A stretch of 64,000 nucleotides of DNA, taken from the NCBI RefSeq assembly GCF_006439335.1, contig NZ_SAWY01000001.1, positions 205,562 through 269,561 of the forward strand, written 5' to 3'. Source of the stretch: Litorilituus lipolyticus. GTDB lineage: Bacteria; Pseudomonadota; Gammaproteobacteria; Enterobacterales; Alteromonadaceae. The notes under the pieces were generated by a model that saw only the letters and a program-made list of their open reading frames with translations, ran no database searches and had not been told where the DNA came from. Numbering within the stretch: position 1 is the first letter of the stretch; each line of letters begins with the position of its first letter. Shown one piece after another: positions 1 to 10,118 of this stretch. The translations under genes and the position numbers were made by a program.

Positions 1-1
1 A

Positions 2-961
2 CGTAATGGCTTTCACGATATAACGTTTGGTGCTACGAGCAGTGAAAACGGCTTAAATTATCTTGATAGCTTTTCAAATATTGCTACACCAAAGCAAGTG
101 AGTTTGCATCAAGCTAATGGCGAGCATGTCACTTGGTTGGCACAAAATGAAATAAATGAAACTCACCCTGTGTTCCCTTATTACCAACAACTGGTTAAAC
201 CAGAATTTGGCTCTTTAATGTCAGATGATGGTCAAGCAACACTGTTTTACAAGCTATATAAACCACATAATATGAAGCCTGGTAAAAAGTACCCTGTAAT
301 TGTCAAAGTCTATGGTGGGCCTCATGCACAGCGTGTGACCAACAAATGGCTAGGTGCTGATATGATTCAATATATGGTGCAGCAAGGCTATATTGTTTAT
401 CAATTAGATAATCGCGGCTCAAACTATCGTGGCACGGCTTTTGAATTTCCTATTTATCAACGCTTGGGCGAAGTAGAAGTTGCGGATCAAATTACTGGGG
501 TTAAATTCCTTCATAGCTTACCTTATGTTGATAAAGAGCGTATTGGTATTTATGGCCACTCTTATGGCGGCTATATGGCATTGATGGCAATGTTTAAAGC
601 TGGTGGTTATTTTAAAGCAGGAGTTAGTGGCGCTCCGGTTACTGATTGGATGTTATATGACACTCACTATACTGAACGTTATCTTAATCACCCAAAAGTC
701 AATGCTAAAGGTTATAAGGACAGTAGCGTATTCCCTTACATTGAGAATTTAGCGGGTCCATTGATGGTTTATCATGGCATGGCTGATGATAATGTACTTT
801 TTACTAATACCACGAAATTGATCAAAGCAATGCAAGACGAAAACAAAGTGTTTGAGCTAATGACCTACCCGGGCAGTAAACACAGTATGCGTGGTAAGAA
901 AGTAAAAACTCACCTTAACCACACTATTATGAATTTCTTTGACAGACATTTTAAACAATAA
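2..961 (+). CDS. S9-family (dipeptidyl-peptidase IV type) serine peptidase, C-terminal part; 5' end outside the window
   Basis: The reading frame is already open at base 2, so only the C-terminal catalytic domain (about 319 codons) is visible and the GTG at 98 is not the real start. This is an alpha/beta-hydrolase peptidase fold. The nucleophile motif GHSYGGYMA has its Ser codon at 560-562, the acid lies in the DDN motif at about 785-793, and the His is in KHSMRG (His codon 881-883). The oxyanion-side motif YGGPHAQ is also present near 310-330. These match the DPP IV branch of S9, which removes Xaa-Pro dipeptides; such enzymes are usually periplasmic or exported, but the signal region is outside the window. 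Substrate preference cannot be read here. The family call is firm. Confidence 0.9.
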   Translation, partial: RNGFHDITFGATSSENGLNYLDSFSNIATPKQVSLHQANGEHVTWLAQNEINETHPVFPYYQQLVKPEFGSLMSDDGQATLFYKLYKPHNMKPGKKYPVIVKVYGGPHAQRVTNKWLGADMIQYMVQQGYIVYQLDNRGSNYRGTAFEFPIYQRLGEVEVADQITGVKFLHSLPYVDKERIGIYGHSYGGYMALMAMFKAGGYFKAGVSGAPVTDWMLYDTHYTERYLNHPKVNAKGYKDSSVFPYIENLAGPLMVYHGMADDNVLFTNTTKLIKAMQDENKVFELMTYPGSKHSMRGKKVKTHLNHTIMNFFDRHFKQ

Positions 962-1289
962 CATTATCTCATTACACTTAATGGCAAAATCATTGGTAGA
1001 GCAGCCTCAATACTGCTCTACCTACTTTCAACTGCATTCTTCCTTTAACTAGATAAGCCACTATAACAACCAAAGCTTCCCCCTTTGATTTACAGTTACA
1101 GTAAATGTGCTATCACGCCAAGCTATTGAACAAACTTATATTTAAGTCAGTTGTAATAATATCAAAAATCCCCTCTAGTATATGAGCCCAAGTTCATTAC
1201 ATTTTGTTGCGAATATTGACATTTAATTGCTTGAACTTTTGTCTCAACAGGTGGATTATGAAGATGAAGATAACAAAAGAGGTAATACT
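962..1289. other. Intergenic stretch between the S9 peptidase and hpf
   Basis: About 330 bp of AT-rich DNA. It holds the hairpin at 995-1028. From 1227 there is an open reading frame continuous with hpf that begins at a TTG, but it has no Shine-Dalgarno sequence and reads as leader, not protein. No other gene was seen. Confidence 0.5.
995..1028 (+). terminator. Hairpin, probable terminator of the S9 peptidase
   Basis: A perfect 10-bp stem (GGTAGAGCAG at 995-1004 with CTGCTCTACC at 1013-1022) and an 8-nt loop lie 34 bp after the stop. The following T-run is short and interrupted (TACTTTC), so termination strength is uncertain. Confidence 0.5.
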
Positions 1290-1625
1290 ATGAAAATTAG
1301 AATTTCTGGACACCACGTTGAAATCACCGAAGGTATTAAGCAATCTATTGAAAATAAATTTGCGAAAATCTCTAAGCATTATCCGTCTATTATGGCTATA
1401 GACTCAACGATTACCGTTGAACCACATCAGCAAAAGCTTGAGGTTACTACCCATTATGAAGGAACAAAAGTAACGGTAAATGCATCAGATAAACAGCTTT
1501 ATGCTGCTATTGCTAAAGTTGCTAAAAAGTTACAAGTAGCCCTAGCCAGACGAAAAGGGGTGCTATCAGCAAAACTCAATGAGAAGTATGTCGTTAAGCA
1601 GTCTAACCTTTATCAACCCGCTTAA
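1290..1625 (+). CDS. hpf: Ribosome hibernation-promoting factor, HPF/YfiA (RaiA) family
   Basis: A 111-residue S30AE-type protein that binds the 30S decoding region in stationary phase or cold stress and blocks translation or supports 100S dimers. The N-terminus ISGHHVEITEGIKQSIENKF and the later DKQLYAAIAKVAKKLQ segment match the short HPF/YfiA class; no C-terminal long-HPF domain is present. I chose the ATG at 1290 because AGAGG lies just upstream. An upstream TTG at 1227 would add 21 acidic residues absent from the family. The gene is monocistronic and ends in a bidirectional terminator shared with metH. Whether it behaves as HPF or as YfiA cannot be decided from length alone (111 residues lies between the two). 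Confidence 0.88.
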   Translation: MKIRISGHHVEITEGIKQSIENKFAKISKHYPSIMAIDSTITVEPHQQKLEVTTHYEGTKVTVNASDKQLYAAIAKVAKKLQVALARRKGVLSAKLNEKYVVKQSNLYQPA

Positions 1626-1674
1626 AATTAACATAGCTCTTACTTACAAATAGACAATAAACATATAGGCAAAG

Positions 1675-1708
1675 AAAAGGCTAAGCAACTTATTACTTAG
1701 CCTTTTTT
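1675..1708. terminator. Bidirectional rho-independent terminator between hpf and metH
   Basis: An 11-bp perfect stem (AAAAGGCTAAG at 1675-1685 with CTTAGCCTTTT at 1696-1706) has a 10-nt loop and T-runs in both directions. It serves hpf from the left and metH from the right. Confidence 0.9.
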
Positions 1709-1727
1709 AATGTCAAAACCGAGTGAA

Positions 1728-4700
1728 TTATTCTGGCTCGTAATCAAGGTTAGCCGACAACCAACGCTCTGCTTGCTCAATGGTGAAACCTTTTCTAACA
1801 CCATAATCTAACACTTGATCTTTAGCGAGTTTCGCTACAGCAAAATACTTAGCATCAGGGTGAGCAAAGTACCAACCGCTCACTGCAGCACCTGGCCACA
1901 TCGCATAACTTGAGGTTAACTCCATGCCTATATTTTCTTCAACATTTAGTAACTGCCAAAGAAGGCCTTTTTCGGTATGCTCAGGACAAGCTGGGTAACC
2001 CGGTGCTGGCCTTATACCCTGATAGCTTTCACGGATTAAATCTTCATTATCAAGATTCTCATTTGGCGCATAGCCCCAATATTCTTTACGAATTTTCTCA
2101 TGAAGGTATTCTGCTGAAGCTTCCGCTAACCTATCGGCAACCGCTTTCAATAAAATACTATTATAGTCATCATGCTGCGCATCAAATGCTTTAACCAATT
2201 CATCAGCACCAAAACCTGCCGAAACAGCAAACGCGCCCACATAATCATTAACATTTGCACTTTTAGGGGCAACATAGTCTGATAAACAACGATTAAACTG
2301 CCCTGCAGGTTTTTTACTTTGCTGTCTAAGTTGATGCAAAGTCATTAACTGCTCAGTTCGAGTTTCATCGGTATAAAGAATTAAATCATCAACATGACTA
2401 TGCGCTGGGAATAAGCCAAATACCGCTTTAGCGGTTAACTTCTTGTTATTGATAACATCATCTAACATCGCGTTAGCATCATTGAATAATTTTGTTGCCT
2501 CTTCTCCAACCACTTCATGACGTAATATCAAAGGATACTTACCCGATAGTTGCCATGTCATGAAAAATGGCGTCCAATCGATATAGTTTCTCACTTCGTT
2601 TAAATCAAGTTCATCAAGTACCGTAACACCTAATTTATTAGGTACTGTTGGTGTATAATTGTCAAAACTAATTGGCGTCGCGTTTTCTCGCGCATCTTCT
2701 ATGCTTACAAGGCTTGAACGAGGCCCTTTTTTATAGTGGCGCGCTCTAACTCTTTCATATTCATCTTTTTGTCTTTCCATAAAGGCTGGACGAAGCTCAT
2801 CAGAAAGTAATGAACTAACTACCGAAACAGAGCGAGATGCATTAGAAACATACACAACAGGATGATCATATTGCGGCTCTATTTTCACAGCCGTATGCGC
2901 TTTTGATGTTGTAGCTCCACCAATAAGCAATGGTATTTCAAATCCTTGTCGTTTCATCTCTTTGGCAACGTGTACCATTTCATCAAGTGAAGGTGTAATA
3001 AGCCCTGATAAGCCGATAATATCGACATTCTCTTCTTTAGCGACTCTTAAAATATCTTCACAAGAGACCATAACGCCTAAATCAATGATCTCATAGTTGT
3101 TACATTGCAGTACAACACCAACAATATTCTTACCAATATCGTGGACATCACCTTTAACAGTCGCCAAGAGGATTTTTCCGTTTGAACTTGCCTCTGTTTT
3201 TTCCTCTTCAATAAAAGGATTTAAATAAGCAACGGCTTGTTTCATTACCCGTGCTGACTTAACTACTTGAGGTAAAAACATCTCACCGGCACCAAACAAA
3301 TCACCAACAGTGTTCATCCCATCCATCAATGGCCCTTCAATGACATCTAAAGGTCTATCTGCTAGTAGGCGTGCTTCTTCGGTATCTTGTTCAATAAATT
3401 CGTTAATACCTTTCACCAACGAGTGTGCTAAGCGATCGTTTATAGGTAATTCACGCCAAGCTAAATCAACTTTAGATTGCTGACCACCTGCTTGACCGCG
3501 ATATTGCTCTGCAACATCCAGTAATCGTTCTGTTGCTCCATCGTCAGAATTTTGAATGACGTCTTCAACCGCTTTACGTAACTCTTCTGGGATATCAGAA
3601 TAAATGGCTAATTGCCCTGCATTTACAATCCCCATGTCCATACCATTTTTTATGGCGTGATATAAAAATACCGCATGAATAGCTTCACGAACGGGATTGT
3701 TACCCCTAAAGGAGAAAGATACATTGGAGACTCCGCCTGAAATCATGGCGTAAGGCAGGTTTTGTTTTATATCAGCAACCGCCTCAATAAAATCAACAGC
3801 GTAATTATTATGCTCTTCAATGCCAGTAGCTACTGCAAAAATATTAGGATCAAAGATGATATCTTCTGCTGGATAGCCAACTTCATCGACCAAGATATGG
3901 TAAGCACGATGACAAATTTCATACTTACGCGCTCGCGTATCAGCTTGACCTTCCTCATCAAAAGCCATAACAATTACTGCCGCACCATAGCGTCGAAGTA
4001 ATTCAGCTTGCGCTTTAAAGTTCTCTTCTCCTTCTTTAAGGCTGATAGAGTTCACCACCCCCTTACCTTGAATACACTGAAGGCCCGCCTCCAAAATATC
4101 CCATTTGGATGAATCGATCATGATTGGAACTTTAGCTATCTCAGGCTCACCGGCAATCAAATTTAAAAAACGAACCATAGCTTCTTTTGACTCTAACATG
4201 CCTTCATCCATGTTAATGTCGATTATCTGGGCTCCGTTCTCAACTTGTTGCAAAGCAACGGCAATAGCTTGGTCGTAGTTCTCTTCTTTAATTAATCGCT
4301 TAAACATTGCAGAGCCAGTGACGTTAGTACGTTCACCCACATTTACAAATAATGTATCTTCTTGAATAGTTAGTGCTTCAAGGCCAGATAAACGACAAGC
4401 AATGGCGCGTGGCTCTATGGCACGCGGCGCTATTTTCTTAACCGTATCAGCCATGCCTTTTATATGTTCAGGTGTAGTACCACAACAACCACCGATGATA
4501 TTTAAGAAGCCTGAATTAGCCCATTCGGCTACATGAGTGTTCATGTCTTCAACAGTAAAGTCGTACTCACCAAAAGCGTTAGGTAAGCCCGCATTTGGGT
4601 GAGCCGAAACTGCTACATCTGATATTCGGCTTAATTCTTCAACATATTGTCTTAACTCGACTGGGCCTAAAGCACAGTTCAAACCAAATGAGATAGGCTT

Positions 4701-5420
4701 AGCATGTCTTAATGAATTATAAAAAGCTTCGGTTGTTTGACCTGATAACGTTCTTCCCGATGCATCGGTAATTGTGCCTGAAATCATTACCGGTAAACGA
4801 ACACCTAATTCTTCGAAAACAGTTTCCACTGCAAAAACAGCCGCTTTTGCATTAAGCGTATCAAAAATGGTCTCAATTAAAATGATATCTGAACCGCCTT
4901 CAATAAGTGCTTTGGTCGACTCTATATATGCAATTTTTAATTCATTAAAGGTAACATTTCGAAAAGCAGGATCATTAACATCAGGTGAAATGGAGCAGGT
5001 TCTATTTGTTGGCCCTAAAACACCGGCCACAAACCGAGGCTTATTCGGTGTTTTTTGATTGTACTCATCTGCTGCTGCACGAGCTATTTTTGCCGCCTGC
5101 AAGTTGATCTCTGCGCTATATTTTTCCATGTCATAATCTGCCATGGCAATAGTAGTCGCATTAAATGTATTGGTCTCTAAAATATCTGCGCCAGCTTCTA
5201 AGTACTCACAATGAATAGCTTTAATAACCTCAGGTTGAGTAAGCACTAACATATCGTTATTGCCTTTTACATCGCAGTGCCAGTCAGCAAACTGTTCACC
5301 TCTAAAGTCTTGTTCTTCAAACTTATATGCTTGAATCATTGTTCCCATTGCGCCATCGAGAATGAGAATATTATTTTTTAGCTGTTGTTCAAGCAATGTA
5401 AATGATGCATGTTTTTTCAT
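1728..5420 (-). CDS. metH: Cobalamin-dependent methionine synthase
   Basis: It transfers the methyl group of 5-methyltetrahydrofolate to homocysteine, the last step of methionine synthesis, and has the full four-module architecture (about 1230 aa). The N-terminal homocysteine/zinc domain ends with GGCCGT near residues 307-312. A pterin-binding domain follows ([13 protein letters not shown] onward). The B12-binding domain carries DVHDIG with the cobalt-ligating His near residue 757. The C-terminal AdoMet reactivation domain has [15 protein letters not shown] near 1140. I prefer ATG at 5420 (MKKHASFT); the frame stays open to a TTG at 5432 that adds only four residues. It lies 85 bp downstream of metA on the same strand, so co-transcription under the MetJ-like operator is plausible. 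Confidence 0.97.
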   Translation of the reverse strand: MKKHASFTLLEQQLKNNILILDGAMGTMIQAYKFEEQDFRGEQFADWHCDVKGNNDMLVLTQPEVIKAIHCEYLEAGADILETNTFNATTIAMADYDMEKYSAEINLQAAKIARAAADEYNQKTPNKPRFVAGVLGPTNRTCSISPDVNDPAFRNVTFNELKIAYIESTKALIEGGSDIILIETIFDTLNAKAAVFAVETVFEELGVRLPVMISGTITDASGRTLSGQTTEAFYNSLRHAKPISFGLNCALGPVELRQYVEELSRISDVAVSAHPNAGLPNAFGEYDFTVEDMNTHVAEWANSGFLNIIGGCCGTTPEHIKGMADTVKKIAPRAIEPRAIACRLSGLEALTIQEDTLFVNVGERTNVTGSAMFKRLIKEENYDQAIAVALQQVENGAQIIDINMDEGMLESKEAMVRFLNLIAGEPEIAKVPIMIDSSKWDILEAGLQCIQGKGVVNSISLKEGEENFKAQAELLRRYGAAVIVMAFDEEGQADTRARKYEICHRAYHILVDEVGYPAEDIIFDPNIFAVATGIEEHNNYAVDFIEAVADIKQNLPYAMISGGVSNVSFSFRGNNPVREAIHAVFLYHAIKNGMDMGIVNAGQLAIYSDIPEELRKAVEDVIQNSDDGATERLLDVAEQYRGQAGGQQSKVDLAWRELPINDRLAHSLVKGINEFIEQDTEEARLLADRPLDVIEGPLMDGMNTVGDLFGAGEMFLPQVVKSARVMKQAVAYLNPFIEEEKTEASSNGKILLATVKGDVHDIGKNIVGVVLQCNNYEIIDLGVMVSCEDILRVAKEENVDIIGLSGLITPSLDEMVHVAKEMKRQGFEIPLLIGGATTSKAHTAVKIEPQYDHPVVYVSNASRSVSVVSSLLSDELRPAFMERQKDEYERVRARHYKKGPRSSLVSIEDARENATPISFDNYTPTVPNKLGVTVLDELDLNEVRNYIDWTPFFMTWQLSGKYPLILRHEVVGEEATKLFNDANAMLDDVINNKKLTAKAVFGLFPAHSHVDDLILYTDETRTEQLMTLHQLRQQSKKPAGQFNRCLSDYVAPKSANVNDYVGAFAVSAGFGADELVKAFDAQHDDYNSILLKAVADRLAEASAEYLHEKIRKEYWGYAPNENLDNEDLIRESYQGIRPAPGYPACPEHTEKGLLWQLLNVEENIGMELTSSYAMWPGAAVSGWYFAHPDAKYFAVAKLAKDQVLDYGVRKGFTIEQAERWLSANLDYEPE

Positions 5421-5461
5421 TGTCGTACCCAAGCAATTATGCTTTTATTAATTCAATACCT

Positions 5462-5483
5462 TAAGTTGCTTTAATGCAACTTA
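5462..5483. repeat. Short perfect hairpin in the metA-metH gap
   Basis: TAAGTTGC (5462-5469) pairs with GCAACTTA (5476-5483) around a 6-nt loop. No T-run follows on either strand, so it is not a standard terminator. It could protect or modulate the metA-metH transcript. Confidence 0.4.
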
Positions 5484-5505
5484 GAAAATAATTTGATAAA
5501 CCTAT

Positions 5506-6450
5506 TTACGATTCATCACCTTGAACTGCCTTCATATTAGAAGCATCAAGGCGATACGGTGTAATTTGATAGACATAATAATTTAACCAGTTAGTAAATA
5601 GTAAACTGCCATGACTGCGCCAAGAACCAACAGGTTTATTATTCGCATCATCCTGATAATAATAATTTAGTGGTATTTGCGTATTTACATCGTTTTTCTT
5701 ATCTCTTAAATACTCTTCATGTAAAGTTGATGTATCGTATTCAGGATGACCTGTTAAGTACACTTGTCGTTTATTCTTACTGGCTACAAGATATACTCCA
5801 GCTTCATCAGACTGCGCCAACACGTTTAAGTTATCAACACCTTGATAATCTGCTAGATTGATATAACCATACCGAGAATGCGGTACATTAAAACATTCAT
5901 CAAACCCACGTGTTAGCTGCTCTTTACTATTAAGTGGATAGTGCTTATAAACGCCAGATAACTTTTGCTGACGCAAATGACGATTCAAACCGTAATGGTG
6001 ATATAGCGCAGCATGGGCTGCCCAACATGAAAACATTGTCGATGTTACATTTTCATCTGCCCAGTCAAATACTTCGCAAATTTTATCCCAGAAACTTACT
6101 TGTTGATAATCAAGCAACGCTAAGGGCGCACCTGTTACGATCAAGCCATCATATTGCTTGTGTTTAATATCATCAAACAGACAATAGAAGTTCTCTAAGT
6201 GTTCCGTAGGCGTATTTTTTGATTCATTTGCATGAATACGAACAAACTCAACGTTTATTTGCAAAGGTGTATTAGACAACATGCGCAGTATCTGCACTTC
6301 TGTTTCAATTTTATTTGGCATCAAATTCAAGATTGCCACTTGCATAGGTCTAATTTCTTGGTTTACCGCCCTGTGCTCCGACATCACAAAGATATTTTCT
6401 TTATCTAATACTGATAATGCGGGTAATTGGTCGGGAATTTTAATCGGCAT
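5506..6450 (-). CDS. metA: Homoserine O-succinyltransferase (MetA)
   Basis: It acylates homoserine in the first committed step of methionine synthesis. The predicted protein is 314 aa, close to E. coli MetA. Visible motifs are the nucleophile Cys in FSCWAAHAALYH, LSGVYKH, the TGHPEYD motif carrying the His/Glu active-site residues, and the family C-terminus SWRSHGSLLFTNWLNYYVYQ followed by ITPY. The frame is open to 6519, but MPIKIPDQLPA at 6450 is the family start and a TAGGT-like ribosome site precedes it. Acyl-donor choice (succinyl- versus acetyl-CoA) is inferred from family membership only. Confidence 0.96.
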   Translation of the reverse strand: MPIKIPDQLPALSVLDKENIFVMSEHRAVNQEIRPMQVAILNLMPNKIETEVQILRMLSNTPLQINVEFVRIHANESKNTPTEHLENFYCLFDDIKHKQYDGLIVTGAPLALLDYQQVSFWDKICEVFDWADENVTSTMFSCWAAHAALYHHYGLNRHLRQQKLSGVYKHYPLNSKEQLTRGFDECFNVPHSRYGYINLADYQGVDNLNVLAQSDEAGVYLVASKNKRQVYLTGHPEYDTSTLHEEYLRDKKNDVNTQIPLNYYYQDDANNKPVGSWRSHGSLLFTNWLNYYVYQITPYRLDASNMKAVQGDES

Positions 6451-6524
6451 AATTTTACCTAACAAAAAGAAAACTTTTCTACTTGTAAGTAATGTTACTT
6501 GGATTGCTAGATATGTCAACTTCT

Positions 6525-6548
6525 AAACGTATAGACGTCCAAACGTTT
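6525..6548 (-). promoter_or_regulatory. MetJ-type operator upstream of metA
   Basis: Three tandem 8-mers related to the met box consensus AGACGTCT are directly adjacent: AAACGTAT (6525-6532), AGACGTCC (6533-6540) and AAACGTTT (6541-6548). They sit 75 bp upstream of the metA start. MetJ with AdoMet binds tandem met boxes cooperatively. metJ itself is not in the window. Confidence 0.8.
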
Positions 6549-6591
6549 TGTTATGATTTATTAATTATTGCTTTTTATTTCTTATAAACAT

Positions 6592-6622
6592 AAAAAAACG
6601 CAGTGTTACGTCTAACACTGCG
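6592..6622 (-). terminator. Rho-independent terminator of recA
   Basis: A 10-bp perfect GC-rich stem (CGCAGTGTTA at 6599-6608 with TAACACTGCG at 6613-6622), a 4-nt loop and seven T on the minus strand (6592-6598) lie just after the recA stop. Confidence 0.92.
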
Positions 6623-6659
6623 CTCGTTTATTGATACTTTCTACTTCTTTGTAAAGTTA

Positions 6660-7688
6660 TTACTCTTCGACAACTGCTTCTTCAGTATTTGTTGGCACTA
6701 CTTTACTTAAAAACATATCTCGTAATTTAGCGTCTAAGTCTTTAGCCATCTCCGGATGCTCTTCTAAGTATTTAGTGGCATTTGCTTTACCTTGCCCAAT
6801 GCGTTCACCATTACAGCTGTACCATGCACCTGCCTTTTCAACTAGGTTATTCTTAACACCCAGTTCGACTAACTCACCTAAGCTATTAATTCCTTCACCG
6901 TATAATATTTGAAATTCTGCTTGCTTAAATGGTGGAGAGATTTTATTTTTAACCACTTTAACGCGAGTTTCATTTCCTACGATCTCATCACCATTTTTAA
7001 CCGCACCAATTCTACGTATATCTAAACGAACTGAAGCGTAGAATTTTAATGCATTACCGCCGGTTGTCGTTTCAGGATTGCCAAACATCACACCAATTTT
7101 CATACGAATTTGGTTAATGAAAATTAACATAGTATTTGATTTCTTCAAGTTAGCTGTAAGCTTACGCATTGCTTGCGATAACATACGAGCTTGAAGACCC
7201 ATATGTGAATCTCCCATATCACCTTCAATTTCTGCTTTAGGTGTTAGTGCTGCTACTGAATCAACTACGATAACATCAATGGCGCCAGATCTCGTTAGCA
7301 TGTCACAAATTTCAAGGGCTTGCTCGCCAGTATCTGGCTGAGAGACTAATAAATCATTAATATTTACCCCAAGTTTTTCGGCATAAATAGGATCAAGTGC
7401 ATGTTCTGCGTCAACAAAGGCACAAACTTTACCTTCTCGCTGAGCTTGTGCAATAACTTCAAGAGTCAATGTCGTTTTACCACTTGATTCAGGACCATAA
7501 ATTTCAACGACACGACCTAACGGTAAACCGCCAGCACCTAATGCAATATCTAAACTTAATGAGCCTGTAGAAATAGTTTCTACATCCATGGTGTTATTAT
7601 CACCAAGCTTCATTATTGAACCTTTACCAAACTGACGTTCAATTTGACTTAAGGCGGCTGAGAGTGCTTTTTCTTTATCGTCTTTCAT
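6660..7688 (-). CDS. recA: Recombinase RecA
   Basis: The protein is a 342-aa DNA strand-exchange ATPase and LexA co-protease. The Walker A motif GPESSGKTT lies near residue 66. The [17 protein letters not shown] segment, the L1 loop region [23 protein letters not shown] and [20 protein letters not shown] are typical, and the C-terminus is acidic (NTEEAVVEE). The ATG at 7688 is preceded by GGAG at good spacing. A LexA box lies 49 bp upstream. recX, which usually follows recA, is absent here and lies 30 kb away at 37792-38241. Confidence 0.98.
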   Translation of the reverse strand: MKDDKEKALSAALSQIERQFGKGSIMKLGDNNTMDVETISTGSLSLDIALGAGGLPLGRVVEIYGPESSGKTTLTLEVIAQAQREGKVCAFVDAEHALDPIYAEKLGVNINDLLVSQPDTGEQALEICDMLTRSGAIDVIVVDSVAALTPKAEIEGDMGDSHMGLQARMLSQAMRKLTANLKKSNTMLIFINQIRMKIGVMFGNPETTTGGNALKFYASVRLDIRRIGAVKNGDEIVGNETRVKVVKNKISPPFKQAEFQILYGEGINSLGELVELGVKNNLVEKAGAWYSCNGERIGQGKANATKYLEEHPEMAKDLDAKLRDMFLSKVVPTNTEEAVVEE

Positions 7689-7736
7689 TTATAGCTCCAT
7701 GAAAAGAGGGTAATTCGTTTTAATGAGGTAAGTATA

Positions 7737-7752
7737 CTGTATAGCCGTACAG
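7737..7752 (-). promoter_or_regulatory. LexA (SOS) box of recA
   Basis: CTGTATAGCCGTACAG has the exact gammaproteobacterial SOS form CTGT-N8-ACAG. It lies 49 bp upstream of the recA start, consistent with damage-inducible expression. Confidence 0.88.
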
Positions 7753-7925
7753 TATCAAGCGGTTTTTATTAAACATTTACTGGAAAGAGCAAAAAACACC
7801 CCGTATACCTTTGAATAATAACGACAAAATATTTTTTATATTTTTCTAATAGGGAGAAGATTTAAACCTAAAACCGCTTATATACAGTAATAAGAAACGA
7901 GTTTTATACAGTGTTTTGTCAACAG

Positions 7926-10118
7926 TTATAATTTCTGTTGCTCAAACCAAAGTTCTGGTTTATGAATATAGTAACCTTGAACATACTCAACACCGATTTC
8001 ATTCAAAAGAGCTTCAATATGCTCATTTTCAACGAACTCTGCTACCACCTTTTTATTCATAGCTGAGGCTGTTCTTTTAATATTTTCTACAAAAGTTCTA
8101 TTGATGGCATTACTATCCATATCTCTAACAAAAGCCCCATCAATTTTAATGGTGCCAATAGGAAGTTTTTGCAAATAACTAAACGACGATAAGCCACTGC
8201 CAAAATCATCTAGCGCAAAACTACAACCAAAGGCAATCATGTTATTAATGAAGTACAGTGCTGAATCTAAATGAGTTATTGCAGACGTCTCGGTTATTTC
8301 AAAGGAAACAAGCGACGGTTCAACCTTATAGGTTTTGAATAGGCCTTTAACATGTTGATATAGCTCCTTGTTAGCAAGAGTTATTCCCGACAAATTAATA
8401 CTATAGTGGTTACCAGCTTGCTCATTTGCCATACCTTTCAGCGTATGCTCAATTACCCAATAATCTAATTGCACTATCATGCCGTATTTTTCGGCCGCAG
8501 GTATAAACTCTATGGGTGGAACAATATCCCCCTGTTTATTTTTCATTCTAACCAAAACTTCAAAATATTTACTATATTCACCCACCATAGATTTAATTTC
8601 TTGGCGGTGTAACAATAATCGCTGCTCTTTCAGCGCATCAACAAGCTCATGAACTGCTTCCATTTCTTTGGCGTGTTTTCGTAACTGTTCATCACTACTT
8701 TGATATACTTGAACCCTATCTCTACCTTTTTCTTTCGCTAAACTAATGGCTTGCCCCAAAGAAGAAAATACCTGTTGAACATCAAATATACTGTTATCAA
8801 TAATAACCACACCTACGCTTGCAGTAATGTTATTACTTTGGCTACTTTCTTCTATGTGGGTGTCTTTCAATAAGCATCTAATCTTATTCGCATAATTCTC
8901 AGCTTCACTGAATTGTAAGTCAGGTAGTAACATCGCAAACTCATCATTTCCTAATCGGCTTAAAACAGCCCCAGTAGGTAAATTTTTTTGCAATATCAGC
9001 GATATTTGGTGTAAAAATTTATCACCTACGGTAAAGCCCATACTGTTATTAATCACTTGAAATTTATCTAAGTCAATTTTTAACACTACGCCTGATTTAT
9101 TTGGTGTTTTTGAATTGTTGTTAATAAAGTGAGTAACTTGTTGTTCAAAATTATTTCTATTTGCTAACCCCGTTAACTGATCATGGCTATCAGCATAGGC
9201 CAACTCTTTTTTTACCCGACGATGCTTCTGTATGCCCCGTTTTTGTTGTCGGTAAAAGCCATAGACAAATGTTGTTAGGATTAGCCAAATAATTAGCGCT
9301 TTAGAAAGAGCCTTATTTCTTAAATCGATATTGTATTGAGGTGATAAACGAATCCCAAGTTGCCAACGTGTATTAGGAATGGGTTTTATATAACTAAAAC
9401 TATCATAATCAAAATCATTGACTACCATACGGGCATACTTAACATCTGTTGTTTCGGTTGTTAACTCAATATGACCTCGTTGATCAGAACGCATAAGAAA
9501 AAGCTGTTGATGCGGTAATTGATATTGACTCAGAATACCTATCAATACATTGGGGTTGAATGCAACAAATAGGTATTCATTATTTGCTTCTACACTCGAG
9601 AAAGGCTGTAAAATATCAAAATGTACACTGCTTTTACTGCGATGAAGGAATAAACTCTCTTGAACTCCCGCAGCTAGTGTTGCAGCGATTTCTTCCTCAC
9701 AATCAGGTAAAAAATTCCCTGTAATATGGGATAAACTGCCTTGTCCATGTTGGTTAATAAAAGAAAATAAACGTGTATTTTCAATATCATCACGTAGTTT
9801 TGTTAATAGCTCCATATACAATTCTTTATTAGCCTCATCTCCCTGCTCTTTTAATTTCTGAATAATATAAAAATGTTTTTGCTGAAATAAATCAATTTCT
9901 AATCGCAATTGGGAAAAGTATTCTAGGTAATCAGATATAACTCGATCTGTAACAGACTTCATTAAAGAGTGTTGGTAACTTTGGTGAATTTTATTCGCAG
10001 AAAAAGCCTGCCAAATTAACAGCATTAAAATAATAATACTGGTTAATACAACAACTCGTTTTGATGAATTAGGCTTCCTTTTCCTCTTGTTATTCAATAC
10101 TTCTTTCGATTCTTTCAA
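7926..10118 (-). CDS. Membrane-anchored GGDEF/EAL protein (c-di-GMP turnover), degenerate GGDEF
   Basis: The order is a cytoplasmic Lys/Arg-rich N-terminus, TM about 22-42, a periplasmic sensory region of about 230 residues, TM about 275-291, GGDEF about 305-465 and EAL about 480-730. The GGDEF signature reads RLGNDEF (second Gly replaced by Asn, near residue 389), so cyclase activity is doubtful. The EAL domain has EVL for EAL near 521 but keeps INLSG, FEITE, DDFGSG, KIDG, AEFVE and QGYYIHKP, the metal and catalytic positions of c-di-GMP phosphodiesterases. A phosphodiesterase controlled by a periplasmic signal is the likeliest reading. The start is a TTG at 10118 with GGA 10 bases upstream; no earlier or nearby ATG fits. 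Confidence 0.88.
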   Translation of the reverse strand: MKESKEVLNNKRKRKPNSSKRVVVLTSIIILMLLIWQAFSANKIHQSYQHSLMKSVTDRVISDYLEYFSQLRLEIDLFQQKHFYIIQKLKEQGDEANKELYMELLTKLRDDIENTRLFSFINQHGQGSLSHITGNFLPDCEEEIAATLAAGVQESLFLHRSKSSVHFDILQPFSSVEANNEYLFVAFNPNVLIGILSQYQLPHQQLFLMRSDQRGHIELTTETTDVKYARMVVNDFDYDSFSYIKPIPNTRWQLGIRLSPQYNIDLRNKALSKALIIWLILTTFVYGFYRQQKRGIQKHRRVKKELAYADSHDQLTGLANRNNFEQQVTHFINNNSKTPNKSGVVLKIDLDKFQVINNSMGFTVGDKFLHQISLILQKNLPTGAVLSRLGNDEFAMLLPDLQFSEAENYANKIRCLLKDTHIEESSQSNNITASVGVVIIDNSIFDVQQVFSSLGQAISLAKEKGRDRVQVYQSSDEQLRKHAKEMEAVHELVDALKEQRLLLHRQEIKSMVGEYSKYFEVLVRMKNKQGDIVPPIEFIPAAEKYGMIVQLDYWVIEHTLKGMANEQAGNHYSINLSGITLANKELYQHVKGLFKTYKVEPSLVSFEITETSAITHLDSALYFINNMIAFGCSFALDDFGSGLSSFSYLQKLPIGTIKIDGAFVRDMDSNAINRTFVENIKRTASAMNKKVVAEFVENEHIEALLNEIGVEYVQGYYIHKPELWFEQQKL

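Noticed and set aside
1227..1289. TTG-initiated N-terminal extension of hpf
   Set aside because: No ribosome site before the TTG, and the 21 added residues are not part of the HPF/YfiA family; ATG 1290 has AGAGG.
5421..5505. Possible SAM/SAH riboswitch in front of metH
   Set aside because: The 85-bp gap is too short and has only one small hairpin; control by MetJ boxes before metA explains regulation better.
7876..7915. ACAG half-sites that could be further LexA boxes
   Set aside because: No CTGT is found 12 bases upstream of either ACAG, and the sites lie downstream of the GGDEF/EAL gene.
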